Shown one piece after another: positions 52,837 through 62,170 of a DNA stretch of 64,000 nt; the stretch's first letter is position 1, and each line of letters opens with the position of its first letter. The notes below the pieces were generated by a model. That model had not been told where the DNA came from. It ran no database searches and was given only the letters and a program-made list of their open reading frames with translations. The DNA lies in assembly GCF_000730165.1 (NCBI RefSeq), contig NZ_CP022110.1, positions 496,001 through 560,000 on the forward strand. The letters are read 5' to 3'. Origin of the DNA: Nitrospirillum viridazoti CBAmc. Lineage in GTDB: Bacteria > Pseudomonadota > Alphaproteobacteria > Azospirillales > Azospirillaceae. A program made the translations under genes and the position numbers.

Positions 52837-53217
52837 CGGATGAAATCCGTCATATGTGAGGAATCCCCATCTGCGTCGTATCGACGTCGTCGTGTAGGCG
52901 CCGGCCGCTTTTGTGGGCCCCTTCAAGCGGGCGCCGGACTGGATGGGCCGGGAGTTTAGCGGGCGCCCCCGGCCCCGTCGAGGCCAGCCAGACGGACCAG
53001 GCCAGAATCCGGGGCTTTCCCGCCAAAAAGAAACGGGGCCGGCGCTGGGCCGACCCCGTTCCTCACTTTATTGCGCTTTTTTGTTCCCTCAGGTGCCGGG
53101 CGGCCACATCCGTGGCCTTGGCTATCCTCACTGCGCCCTTCGGTGCTCGCTGCGGGGCCAGCGGTCGCTGGCCTTGTCGGCATGAGAAGCGTGGTTAGGG
53201 GCGCCTTGGAGATGGCA
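52837..53217. other. 381-nt gap between OPT and TPR genes
   Basis: Carries the minus-strand terminator of the TPR gene (53025-53060) and, to its left, presumably the OPT promoter. The remainder up to 53217 is GC-rich, and I see no gene in it. Confidence 0.5.
53025..53060 (-). terminator. Terminator downstream of TPR gene
   Basis: On the minus strand AACGGGGTCGGCC pairs with GGCCGGCCCCGTT (one mismatch region near the tip), followed by TTCTTTTT. It lies about 160 nt after the TPR stop codon. Confidence 0.75.
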
Positions 53218-54456
53218 TCAAGCCGGCTGGTTCAGGTACAGCAGCCAGGCCTTGGCCAGTTCACCGACACCTTCCGGCGCGCTGGTCAGTTCCTGGAAGG
53301 CCTTCTGGGCCTGGTCCTTCTGGCCGGCGTTCAGGTAGGCGACGGCCAGGTGCAGCTTGGCGTCGTTGGGGTTCTTCAGGCCACCCTTGTCGATGCCCTT
53401 CTGGATCAGCTCGATGGCCTTGGCCTGGTTGCCATAGCTGGCATAGGCCTCGCCCAGCTTCTCCAGCGGCAGGCCGGTGGGGGCCTTGGAGACTTCGGCG
53501 ACCTGCTTGTCGATGCCCTTCTGGTCCTCGGCGGCGGCCTTGGTCATCTCGGCCAGCATCTGCTTGGCGGTCGGGTTGCCGGCCAGCTGGCTCTGGCCCT
53601 TCTCCAGGGCGGCCTTGGCCTCGCCCGGCAGGGTGGCCTGCTTGGCCAGGTCGGCGTACTCCAGGTACTCGTTGCCGCCCTTGATGGCACCGACGCGCGC
53701 GCTCAGGCGGTACAGGTCCAGGGCCAGGCGGTCGGAGAAGCCGGGCTTGCGCGGCAGGAAGGCCAAGTAGTCGGCCCAGTAGTCCGGCTTCTGGTAGTGC
53801 TGCAGCAGCATGGCGATGTAGTCGACGTAGTTGCTGTAGTCCTTACGCTGCGCGGCGCTGTCCACCAGCATCTGGTAGACCTGCTCCTGCGCCGGCTTGC
53901 CGGCCTTTTCATCGGCGTCGATGGCCTGCTTGCAGTTCGTGTCGGTCGCGGCCCAGTCCTTCAGCGACCAGGAGGCCTGGCAGCGCAGGGTGAGGATCTC
54001 CGGCGTGGCGCCGCCCTTCTGGACCACGGCGTCCGACTTCGCCATGAACTTGGGATAATCCTTGTTCTGGTAGTAGAGCTGCATCAGCGTGCGCTCACGC
54101 TTGGCGGCATCCGCCTCCGGCAGCTGGTTGGTGGCCAGCTCGGCCTCCAGCGCGTCGATCAGGTGCGGCGTGTCGTTCAGGCCCAGGTAGGCCTGCACGC
54201 GCATCTCGGCGATGAAGAAGTTTTCGTACGGCGTACGGTCGGCCTTGGCGGCCTCGGCCTGCGCGGTGGCGTCGATGATGGCCTGGTAGTTCTTCTCGTC
54301 CAGCGCCTTCTGGGCGGCCTGCAGCGACGGGGTCAGTTCCTTGCTGATCTGCTTTTCCGGCGGCGTGGCGTCCTTGTCCTTGTCCTTGGCTTGGGCGGTC
54401 CCGATACCGGCAGCCAGCAGGGCACCCAGCATGAGGGGATAGAATTTGGCGCGCAT
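53218..54456 (-). CDS. Periplasmic TPR-repeat protein
   Basis: A 412-residue exported protein: signal peptide 1-27 (MRAKFYPLMLGALLAAGIGTAQA), a Lys/Asp-rich linker, then helix-turn-helix repeats of TPR/Sel1-like character throughout (LQAAQKALDEKNYQAIIDATA, LEKLGEAYASYGNQAKAIEL and AVAYLNAGQKDQAQKAFQEL are the clearest). Start chosen at 54456 with GAGGA upstream. It probably acts as a periplasmic scaffold, but no partner is evident nearby. The gene is monocistronic. Confidence 0.8.
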   Translation of the reverse strand: MRAKFYPLMLGALLAAGIGTAQAKDKDKDATPPEKQISKELTPSLQAAQKALDEKNYQAIIDATAQAEAAKADRTPYENFFIAEMRVQAYLGLNDTPHLIDALEAELATNQLPEADAAKRERTLMQLYYQNKDYPKFMAKSDAVVQKGGATPEILTLRCQASWSLKDWAATDTNCKQAIDADEKAGKPAQEQVYQMLVDSAAQRKDYSNYVDYIAMLLQHYQKPDYWADYLAFLPRKPGFSDRLALDLYRLSARVGAIKGGNEYLEYADLAKQATLPGEAKAALEKGQSQLAGNPTAKQMLAEMTKAAAEDQKGIDKQVAEVSKAPTGLPLEKLGEAYASYGNQAKAIELIQKGIDKGGLKNPNDAKLHLAVAYLNAGQKDQAQKAFQELTSAPEGVGELAKAWLLYLNQPA

Positions 54457-54706
54457 TCGGTCCTCGTCGATGGCAATCATGTGATGGCCCGGTCCGGCGT
54501 CGCGTCGAAGGGGCCAAGGTCGACTTCGGGCAACCGTCTCCCCGCCGCCGCGATCCTCCCCGACGGGGACACCGCTGCCACGGAAGGATAGGGTTAATCC
54601 CTGGCGGGGCGACCCTGCGGGATGGAACGGGTGCTCGTCAACCCCTACACCCGTCTTCTGTCGAAAGCGGGGCGGCGCAAAAGGGCCAGGGGCGACCGGC
54701 GACGGC

Positions 54707-56008
54707 TTAGCCGAAAGTTAGGTCCAGCAGGTACAGGGCGGCGCCGATCAGGGCGCCCAGCACCGTGCCGTTGATGCGGATGAACTGCAGATCCTTGCCC
54801 ACGCCCTCTTCCAGCCGGCGGGCGAAATCGGCGGCGTCCTGCGCCTTCAGCGTGTCGGTGATGAAGCTGCGGATGGACATGCGCCAGCCCGGGATGGCGG
54901 CCAGGAAGGCGCCCTCGACCGCCGCGTCCAGCCGGGCGCGGGTGGCCGGTTGGTCCAACTCCTGCGCCAGCGACAACAACATGGCGTCCAGCGCGTCGCG
55001 CAGCACGCCGTCCGGCTTGGCCGCGTCCTCCAGCGCCGCCGACTTCAACCGGCCGATGAGGTGGTGCAGAGCCAAGCGCAGGGTCTTGATGTCCACCGCG
55101 TTGCGCAGCACCGACGCCAGCCGGTCGCCCAGCGGATCGCCGTCCAGGATGCGGTCGGGGATTTCCGCCAACCATTGCCGCAGGGCGTGGCCAGCCTCGC
55201 TGTAGGGGCTGCGCAGGTCGAACAGGTGGCCGGCCAGGGCATCCGTCACCTGGTCGGCCAGGCTGCGGTCCAGGGTACGCGGCATCCACCATTTCGACCG
55301 GGTGGCGACCGCGTCGCGGATGTGCGGCCGGCTGCCGTGGATCAGCACCACGCCGTAATCCGACACCTCTTGGATGAGGGCTTCGAACAGGGGGCTGTTG
55401 ATGGCATCGCGCAGCAGACGGGCGACCATGGGCCGCATGTCCATGGCGCGCAGGCCCTCCATCGCCGCCCGCGCCAGCGCCTCGCGCAAGGCCGCCTCCC
55501 GTCCACGCGACAGCAGCCGCGGAAGGGAGGCCAGCGCCAAGTCCGCCAGCTGGGCGCGGTTGGCCGGATCGGCCAGGGCGCGGGCCAGCTGGTCGGCGGC
55601 GTTCAGGCGCTGAACCTGGCCGCGCAGCCGGTCGGGACCCAGGAATTCGCTGTCGATATAGGTCGCGATGCCATCGGCGATGCGGTCGCGGTTCTGCGGC
55701 ACCAGGGCGGTGTGCGGCACCGGGACGCCCAGCGGATGGCGGAACAAGGCCGTGACGGCGAACCAGTCGGCCAGTCCGCCCACCAGTCCCGCCTCCCCCA
55801 CGGCGCGCAGCAGGCTCCAGAACCCGGGCCAGGGCCAGCCGATATAGTCGGGCAGCAGGCGCGGCACCAGCCGGGCCGCCAGCCACAGGCAGGCGACGGT
55901 GGCGAGGTAAAGGCCGGCGATGCGCCGCCAGCGGCGCAGGGCGGCGGCGCGGTCGCCGGCGGTGGCGGGGTCGAAAGGCAGGGGCAGGGAATGGTCAGGC
56001 ATGGGCAT
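54707..56008 (-). CDS. DUF445 membrane-anchored protein
   Basis: A 433-residue protein of the DUF445 family (YjiN/YheB relatives). An N-terminal membrane helix (IAGLYLATVACLWLAARLVP) is followed by GLADWFAVTALFRHPLGVPVPHTALVP, the family signature, then a long helical region, and a C-terminal hydrophobic segment LGALIGAALYLLDL. Function is unknown; members are thought to be envelope proteins with a long coiled stalk. Two ATGs (56008, 56002) compete for the start. Confidence 0.9.
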   Translation of the reverse strand: MPMPDHSLPLPFDPATAGDRAAALRRWRRIAGLYLATVACLWLAARLVPRLLPDYIGWPWPGFWSLLRAVGEAGLVGGLADWFAVTALFRHPLGVPVPHTALVPQNRDRIADGIATYIDSEFLGPDRLRGQVQRLNAADQLARALADPANRAQLADLALASLPRLLSRGREAALREALARAAMEGLRAMDMRPMVARLLRDAINSPLFEALIQEVSDYGVVLIHGSRPHIRDAVATRSKWWMPRTLDRSLADQVTDALAGHLFDLRSPYSEAGHALRQWLAEIPDRILDGDPLGDRLASVLRNAVDIKTLRLALHHLIGRLKSAALEDAAKPDGVLRDALDAMLLSLAQELDQPATRARLDAAVEGAFLAAIPGWRMSIRSFITDTLKAQDAADFARRLEEGVGKDLQFIRINGTVLGALIGAALYLLDLTFG

Positions 56009-56181
56009 CCCGAGGGGGTGTGGCGGGCCTCATGATGACGGCGCCTGGCGGCGCTGTCCCGGACCATATGGCCCTGACGGGGCGGAACCACCGGGACGGA
56101 ACCACCCGTGACGTCGAAACCGCGGCGCCGGCCAGCCGGTTCCCTGCAAGCCGCAGGTTGCGGCGATCGGCCGCCAACCCC

Positions 56182-56640
56182 TCAGTCGGCGGCGGCATCG
56201 TCTTCATGGAAGGGGAAGCCGCGCAGCGCGCCGTCCATGTCGCCGTTGTCGGAATGGAAGCGATAGGTGCGGTCGTCCGGCGGGCGATAGCGGCCGGACT
56301 GCAGGCCGTCCAGGATGCGGGCGGATATCCAGCCCGACAGCAGGCTGGCGGGGCCGGCCAGCGCCCGGTCCGGATCCTTGAGATAGGCGCGATCGTAAAG
56401 CGCGGCGCCGATGGCCGCCCCGTGGTGTGCCAGGAACTCCGCCAGCAGGTCGACGAATTCCACGGGCTCCAGCATGGGTTCCACCGTCCCGGCGGCGCGC
56501 GCCAGCACGGGGTATAGCAGGTGGGTGCGGTCGGCGAAGCGGCCATCGCGCTCCACCCGGTCGGCGACCAGGTTCAGATAGCGGCTGCGGGGGGCGGGCT
56601 GGCTGCGCAGGGCCGCGTCCAGGATTTGGCGATGGTTCAT
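56182..56640 (-). CDS. Hypothetical protein
   Basis: A 152-residue soluble protein without signal peptide or membrane segment, not recognised. It contains MNHRQILDAALRSQPAPRSR, a helical middle (VEFVDLLAEFLAHHGAAIGAAL), and ends in an acidic HEDDAAAD tail. The start could also be the ATG at 56709, which adds 23 residues. The position between DUF445 and the carbonic anhydrase gives no hint of function. Codon bias is like that of true genes, so it is likely expressed. Confidence 0.65.
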   Translation of the reverse strand: MNHRQILDAALRSQPAPRSRYLNLVADRVERDGRFADRTHLLYPVLARAAGTVEPMLEPVEFVDLLAEFLAHHGAAIGAALYDRAYLKDPDRALAGPASLLSGWISARILDGLQSGRYRPPDDRTYRFHSDNGDMDGALRGFPFHEDDAAAD

Positions 56641-56865
56641 GCGGTCGGGTTCAGGGGCTGCAACTTTTACTGGCCGACCAGCTTGCGGGCTTTCGTTCGG
56701 CCAGGCCATCTCTTTATGTGGGCCCCGCCGACCGGGTTAACCAGGCCGTGGAGCAGGCCGGACGCCGCCAGCGCGAGGGCCCGTCCCGCCGACGGGACTG
56801 GATTTTGCCGCCATCAGCCAGTAGACCAATGGCCGACGGTCACCAACCGGGACGGCTCTGACGTT

Positions 56866-56916
56866 CCAGCAATGGTTTCGGGCCAGCTATGGCTTCGGAC
56901 CAGCAATGACTTCGGG
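56866..56916. repeat. Three 17-bp tandem repeats before carbonic anhydrase
   Basis: Three consecutive imperfect copies of CCAGCAATGGTTTCGGG occupy 56866-56882, 56883-56899 and 56900-56916 (2-4 differences between copies). They end 11 nt before the start codon of the carbonic anhydrase gene, so they lie in its leader. The last copy contributes GGGAG to the ribosome site. Confidence 0.85.
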
Positions 56917-56927
56917 AGACATCTTTT

Positions 56928-57542
56928 ATGCGGAAGCTCATCGAGGGATTTCTGAATTTCCGCGCCAGCGCCCTTCCCGAATATGCCCGCCGCTTCCAAT
57001 GGCTGGCCGAGGTCGGGCAGAATCCGCGCGCGGCCGTGGTCGCCTGCTGTGATAGCCGGGTGGACCCGCAGATGATCTTCTCGGCGGGGCCTGGCGACCT
57101 GTTCATCGTCCGCAACGTTGCCAACCTGATCCCGCCCTATCAGCCCAACAGCGACTACCACGGCACCAGCGCCGCCCTGGAATTCGCCGTGCGCCAGCTG
57201 CGCGTGGGCGACATCATCGTCATGGGCCACACCCATTGCGGCGGTGTTAAGGCCCTGATGGCGGCGGGGGAGGATGACGGCGACTTCATCGGCCACTGGA
57301 TGTCCATCGCCAAGAGCGTGCGCGGCAAGGCCCAGGACGTGTCCGAGGCCGAGCGCGAGGTCATCCGCCTGACCATCACCAACCTGCTGACCTTCCCCTG
57401 GATCAAGGCGGCGGTGGAGGCCGGCGGCCTGCGCCTGCACGGCTGCCTGTTCGACGTGGCCGACGCCGACCTGCTGCTGCTGAACCAGGCCACGGGCCAG
57501 TTCAAGTCGGTGCAGGAAGGCGTCGAGGGTATTCCCCTCTAA
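56928..57542 (+). CDS. Beta-class carbonic anhydrase
   Basis: A 204-residue cytoplasmic enzyme catalysing CO2/bicarbonate interconversion. Zinc ligands are Cys40 (ACCDSRVDP), His101 and Cys104 (GHTHCGG), and the Asp42-Arg44 dyad of the beta class is intact. IVRNVANLIPP and HGTSAALEFAV are typical of the family. Length and motifs are ordinary. It is followed by a strong terminator, and its leader contains three 17-bp tandem repeats. Confidence 0.95.
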   Translation: MRKLIEGFLNFRASALPEYARRFQWLAEVGQNPRAAVVACCDSRVDPQMIFSAGPGDLFIVRNVANLIPPYQPNSDYHGTSAALEFAVRQLRVGDIIVMGHTHCGGVKALMAAGEDDGDFIGHWMSIAKSVRGKAQDVSEAEREVIRLTITNLLTFPWIKAAVEAGGLRLHGCLFDVADADLLLLNQATGQFKSVQEGVEGIPL

Positions 57543-57564
57543 TTTGTTCTGACGTCGAAATGAT

Positions 57565-57595
57565 AAAGGGCGCCCCATGTTGGGCGCCCTTTTTT
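57565..57595 (+). terminator. Terminator after carbonic anhydrase
   Basis: AAGGGCGCCC and GGGCGCCCTT pair in a 10-bp stem with a short CATGTT loop, followed by T-rich sequence. It also separates the gene from the converging Pls-like synthetase (stop at 57612). Confidence 0.9.
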
Positions 57596-57611
57596 GTGTC
57601 GTCCGGGGTAT

Positions 57612-60600
57612 TCAAACAGGCTGCGCCGGGCAGCCTATGAAGCGGCTGCCCGCCGGCAGGTGCTCACCCTTCATGGCCAGGGACAGGGGTCCCAGTTCGG
57701 AACCCCGCCCCAGCACGGAATCGTACAGCACCACGGACCCGGCACCGACATGGGCGCCAGCCTCGATGGTAACGGGCCCCAGCTTCATGACCCGGTCCTC
57801 GAACAGGTGGGTCTGCAGGGTGACGCCCGGGCCCATGGCGGCATCGTCGCCGATGTGGATCATGTCCAACTCGCACAGGTAGGCCGTTTCCAGGTAGACG
57901 CGGTGGCCCACCTTCGCGCCCAGCAGGCGCATGTACAGCGGCAGGAAGGGCGTGCCCAGGAAGGGCCCCAGGACCCAGCCCGCGAGGGCGTCGTACAGCG
58001 AGGTCACGAACTCGATGCGCCAGACGGCCGTGCTCCACAGCGGATGGATGCCGGGGCGGAAGCGGCCGATCACCCCCCACTTCACACAGGCCAGCAGCAG
58101 GGCCGCGCTGACGCAGATGACCAGCGGACCCAGGCCCAGCCACAGCAGGGCCAGCCACAGGCTGGAGACGGCCAGGGCATGGGCCGCCAGCCACAGGGCG
58201 CCCACGGTGGCGGTGCCGGTGATGCCGCCCTGCACCAGGATGCGCAGCGCCTCGATGACGGCGCGGGTGGCGATCAGGCGCGACGTGGGGGCGACGGTGT
58301 AGGCCTCGGAGATGCCCTCCACCTTCTGGCGCCGGGGCAGGCGCACCGGCGGCAGGCCCAGCCAGTCTGTCTGGCGGTTGGCGTCCAAGGGGGCGGTGGA
58401 CAGCACGCCTACCAGGCAATTGTCCGGCAGATCGGCGCCGGCCGGCAGGAAGGCGGAGTTGCCGACGAAGGTGTCGTGGCCCACCCGGGTGGGCGCGAAG
58501 CGCACCAGGCCGCCGTGGATGGCGGGGCTGCCCACCAGCGAGGCGTCGGCCAGGAAGGCACGGTCGCCCACCTCCAGCTGTTCCGGCACCACGTGGGCCA
58601 CGGTCGACACCTCGCAGGCATGACCGATCTTGGCCCCCAGCAGGCGCAGCCAGGTGGCGGAGAACAGGCTGCCGTAGACGGTGTACAGCTGCTCCACCGC
58701 CATGCGGTGCACGCGGTCGGCGAACCAGCGGTGGCATTCCACCATGCTGTCCAGGCGTACGCTGGCGCGCCCCACCACCGGCGGCACCAGGCGGCGGGCA
58801 CCCAGCAGCACCAGGGCGGTCCAGGGCATGCACACCGCCCCGCCCACCACGCCAGCCAGGATCAGCAGCGGGCCCATACGGGCGATGGGCAGTTCGGTAC
58901 CCAGCACCAGGGCGAAGGCGACGGCCAGGGGCAGCAGGGTCAGGAAGCGCACCAGGCTGAGCCCGGCCAGGCCCAGCAGGTAGCGGCCGGCGCGGGGGCG
59001 CAAGGGCCCGTCCGCCCGGCCCACCATCCAGTCCGGCCGCGACGACGGTCCGGCGGGGGAGCCCGCCCACACCGCGTCCGCCGGCACCACGGCCCCGTCG
59101 ATCAGGCAGCTGCGCGCGTCCAGGCCGGCCCCGGCCTCCAGCGCGCTGCCCAGGCCGACGATGGACGCGGCGCCCACCGTGGCGTTCGAGCCGATGGCCA
59201 CGGTGCCGATCTCGATATGGCCGGCGCGCACATGGTGGGTCAGCAGCAGCGTGTCCTCGCCTACCGTGGCGTGGTCGCCGATGGTGATCAGGTCCCACAA
59301 CATGCCGCCGTGGCATCCCAGGAAGCTGCCATGGCCGATACGCCCGCCCATGGCGCGGGCGTACAGCCGCATCAGCGGCGTGCCGGCGATCCAGGACATG
59401 GGCAGGGCGGCCTCGATATGGCTGACCATCCACCAACGCCAGTGCCACAGGCCCCACAGGCGATGGCGTCCCGGGCGCACGCGGCCCAGCAACAGCCATT
59501 TGGCGGCGATGGCCAGGGCGAAGGACACCGGCAGGGCGGCGATGGACAGCCCGGCCATGATGACGAAGGACAACGGGCTCAGCCGCCCGGTCATGCCGTG
59601 ATGGACCAGCACGCCCAGCATGACCAGCATGGGCAGGCCGCCCAGCGCCGTCACCAGCGGCAGGGTCATCGCCTGGGCCAGGCCGAAGGCCAGGTGGCGG
59701 CGGGTGCTGGCGCGCCGTGTCTCGCTGGTGACCTTGGGCGTCGGCGGCGCCGCCAGGACCTGGGCCAGGCCCCGGACGGTGGGGTTCAGGTATAAGGCAC
59801 GCACGGTGGCGCCGGGGTGGCGCTGGCGCAGGCGGGAGATGGCCGAGGCCGCGGCCAGCGAATGGCCGCCCAAATCCATGAAGAAGTCGGCGTCGCGGGC
59901 GCGGATGGGCCGGCCCAGCGCCTGGGCGAAGGCGTCGGCCACCTCTTCCTCCGCCTCGCCCTGGGGCGGATCGCCGATGTCCTCCGGGACGTCGCGGGGC
60001 GTGGGCTCCGGCAGTTCGCGCCGGTCGATCTTGCCACCCACGGTGCGGGTCATGGCCGGCACCTTCACCAGGAAGCTGGGGCGCATGTAGGCGGGGACGG
60101 AGGCGGCGACATGGGCGGCGATGGTGTTGCGGTCGGCCGTACCGACATACCAGATGACGATGCTGTCGACGCCGGCCACCGGGCGCACGGCGGCGGCGGC
60201 CAGCTGCACGCCGGGGCAGCCGGCGGCGATGGCCTCGATCTCGCCCAGCTCAATGCGGAAGCCGCGCAGCTTCACCTGGTTGTCCACACGCCCCAGGAAG
60301 TCGACGCGGCCGTCGATCAGAGGGCGGCCCAGGTCGCCGGTGGCGTAGAGCCGCTGCCCGGCGGCGTCCACCTTGAAGCGCTTGGCCGTTTCCTCCGGCC
60401 GGTTCAGGTAGCCGTCGGCCAGGGCGGGGCCGCCGATATGGATCTCCCCTGTCTCGCCCACCGGCACCGGCAGGCCGTCCGGGCCCAGCACCAGCACGCG
60501 GTAGCCCGGCAGCCCCCGGCCGATGGTCACCGGCTGGCCGGCCCGGGCCTCGTCCGCCGTCGCCACCACCGAGGCCTCGGTGGGCCCGTAGGTGTTCAGC

Positions 60601-61544
60601 ATGCGCCGGCCCGGGGCCCAGCGGTCGACCAGGGCGGCGGAACAGGTCTCACCCCCCACCACCAGCAGGCGGACGTCGGGCAGATCCTCGTCGATCAGGC
60701 CCAGCAGGGTGGGGACGGTGGAGAAGAAGGTGGCGCGGCGGCAGCGCAACTCGCTGGCCAGCAGCTGCGGGTCGCGCATCACCAGGCCGGAGGCCGGCAG
60801 CAGGCAGGCGCCCGCGGCCACGGCCAGCCACACCTCCTCCACCGAGGCGTCGAAGGCCAGCGAGAAGCCCTGCCATACCCGGTCCGTCTCGGCCAGCTGA
60901 TAGACCTGCGAGGCGCCGCGCACATAGGTCATGACGGCGCCGTGCGACAGCACCACACCCTTGGGCAGGCCGGTCGTGCCGGACGTGAAGATGAGGTAGC
61001 AGGTGTCGGCGGGCGTGGCCGGCAACACCGCGTCCGGCAAGCCATGGGCCGAGACGATGGGGTCGTCCAGCAGGGCGGTGCCGATCAGGTCCTCCGGCGC
61101 CACCGAGGCGACGCCGGGCACGGCGAAGTCGCCGGCGGCATCGACCATCAGCAGGCTGTCGGACTGCTCCGCGATGCTGGCCACGCGGGCGGCGGGCCAG
61201 CTGGCGTCGATGGGAATATAGGCGGCGCGGCGCAACAGGATGCCGAACAGGCAGGCGTATAATTCTGCGGTGCCACGACCGCGCAGCATGATTCGCGCGC
61301 CGGGGCCCACACCCCGGGCGGCCAGGGTGGCGGCGACACGGCGGGCCCGTTCGCCCATGTCGCCCCAGGTCAGCATGAAGCCGTCGCCGGTTTCCACCGC
61401 CGGCAGGGCTGGCGTGGCGGCCACGCGCGCCAGGAACAGCGCCGCCAGCGTCTGGGCGCCGGCCAGGCCGTGATGCGGGCCGCCCGGCTGCTGGCCGGGC
61501 CCCTCCGCCTCCATCCGTTCGGCGATCAACGAACCGCTGAGCAT
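57612..61544 (-). CDS. Pls/PosA-type non-ribosomal peptide synthetase
   Basis: A 1310-residue single-module synthetase. An adenylation domain (about 30-515) has IFTSGTTGLPKGVV, TYGPTEASVVAT, YATGDLGR and GGKIDRRELP. A carrier domain (about 530-605) has the phosphopantetheine Ser562 in DLGGHSLAAAS. The rest (about 625-1310) is a membrane domain with several hydrophobic segments and repeated hexapeptide (left-handed beta-helix) modules such as IGDHATVGEDTLLL and IGDDAAMGPGVTLQ. This plan is that of epsilon-polylysine synthetase relatives, which join amino acids by isopeptide bonds without a thioesterase. My pocket reading (Asp232, Ala233, Glu236, Ser275, Val295, Gly297, Thr318, Val326, Val327, Lys505) resembles a lysine code. 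There is no condensation domain. Confidence 0.88.
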   Translation of the reverse strand: MLSGSLIAERMEAEGPGQQPGGPHHGLAGAQTLAALFLARVAATPALPAVETGDGFMLTWGDMGERARRVAATLAARGVGPGARIMLRGRGTAELYACLFGILLRRAAYIPIDASWPAARVASIAEQSDSLLMVDAAGDFAVPGVASVAPEDLIGTALLDDPIVSAHGLPDAVLPATPADTCYLIFTSGTTGLPKGVVLSHGAVMTYVRGASQVYQLAETDRVWQGFSLAFDASVEEVWLAVAAGACLLPASGLVMRDPQLLASELRCRRATFFSTVPTLLGLIDEDLPDVRLLVVGGETCSAALVDRWAPGRRMLNTYGPTEASVVATADEARAGQPVTIGRGLPGYRVLVLGPDGLPVPVGETGEIHIGGPALADGYLNRPEETAKRFKVDAAGQRLYATGDLGRPLIDGRVDFLGRVDNQVKLRGFRIELGEIEAIAAGCPGVQLAAAAVRPVAGVDSIVIWYVGTADRNTIAAHVAASVPAYMRPSFLVKVPAMTRTVGGKIDRRELPEPTPRDVPEDIGDPPQGEAEEEVADAFAQALGRPIRARDADFFMDLGGHSLAAASAISRLRQRHPGATVRALYLNPTVRGLAQVLAAPPTPKVTSETRRASTRRHLAFGLAQAMTLPLVTALGGLPMLVMLGVLVHHGMTGRLSPLSFVIMAGLSIAALPVSFALAIAAKWLLLGRVRPGRHRLWGLWHWRWWMVSHIEAALPMSWIAGTPLMRLYARAMGGRIGHGSFLGCHGGMLWDLITIGDHATVGEDTLLLTHHVRAGHIEIGTVAIGSNATVGAASIVGLGSALEAGAGLDARSCLIDGAVVPADAVWAGSPAGPSSRPDWMVGRADGPLRPRAGRYLLGLAGLSLVRFLTLLPLAVAFALVLGTELPIARMGPLLILAGVVGGAVCMPWTALVLLGARRLVPPVVGRASVRLDSMVECHRWFADRVHRMAVEQLYTVYGSLFSATWLRLLGAKIGHACEVSTVAHVVPEQLEVGDRAFLADASLVGSPAIHGGLVRFAPTRVGHDTFVGNSAFLPAGADLPDNCLVGVLSTAPLDANRQTDWLGLPPVRLPRRQKVEGISEAYTVAPTSRLIATRAVIEALRILVQGGITGTATVGALWLAAHALAVSSLWLALLWLGLGPLVICVSAALLLACVKWGVIGRFRPGIHPLWSTAVWRIEFVTSLYDALAGWVLGPFLGTPFLPLYMRLLGAKVGHRVYLETAYLCELDMIHIGDDAAMGPGVTLQTHLFEDRVMKLGPVTIEAGAHVGAGSVVLYDSVLGRGSELGPLSLAMKGEHLPAGSRFIGCPAQPV

Positions 61545-62170
61545 CAACGTCCCACCCCTGAGCCCCGGGGGCGAAAAGCCGCCCGCCTGGGGGAACCCGG
61601 TATACGCCGGTAAAGGTCCACATTCCCATGACCGTTTTCATCCCCTACGTAGGGATGGGCACCCCGAATTCGCGCGAACGCGGGGGGCCTCGGTACCGGT
61701 CCGAACCTATCCGACACACACCCGTTGTAGATGGCCGATCGACCCCCCATGTCAAGCGGTTGGCCTATAGACCCAGGGTCGCATACAAAATAAAGGGGGG
61801 CGAGGGGGAAAGCCTACTTCCCTGGAGGTAGCGGCCGGGGCCTTCCGGAACGCCACGTAAAGCTCCGTTACAAAACGATACAAAGAGCGGCTTTTCCCGT
61901 AACACAACCCTCTGTAGGTTCAGCCTCGAAACAGGCGGACCTGCGGAGATTAGGCTTTTGGTCAGATCTTCCGCTGTAAATCAGGCGTTGTCCGCCACCA
62001 CGGTCGCGGGGGCCGTGGGTTCGCTGGCAGGCACGCCCCTTTTGGGTTTCCCCAAAAGCGCTGGACTGTGCCCGCACGAGCCCTTGCTTCCATCGTCCGT
62101 GCCACCGCCAATCCCGACATCCCAACGCGGCAGCAGTTTGGGTGCCGGCTGGACAAAAGGCTACAAGACG
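61545..62170. other. 626-nt intergenic region, divergent promoters
   Basis: Lies between the Pls-like synthetase and the efflux operon, which are divergent, so it should contain promoters for both. Features: an AT-richer patch around 61780-61800; TACAAA direct repeats (61870-61882) enclosed by GTTAC (61867-61871) and GTAAC (61898-61902); and a perfect hairpin CTTTTGGG/CCCAAAAG at 62039-62058. I see no gene; an open frame reaching left to 61958 in front of the adaptor does not look like protein. Confidence 0.5.

Noticed and set aside
57594-59795. A 733-codon plus-strand open frame opposite the Pls-like synthetase
   Set aside because: It has no family motifs, its amino-acid composition is typical of a GC-rich antisense frame, and the opposite strand encodes clear catalytic domains.
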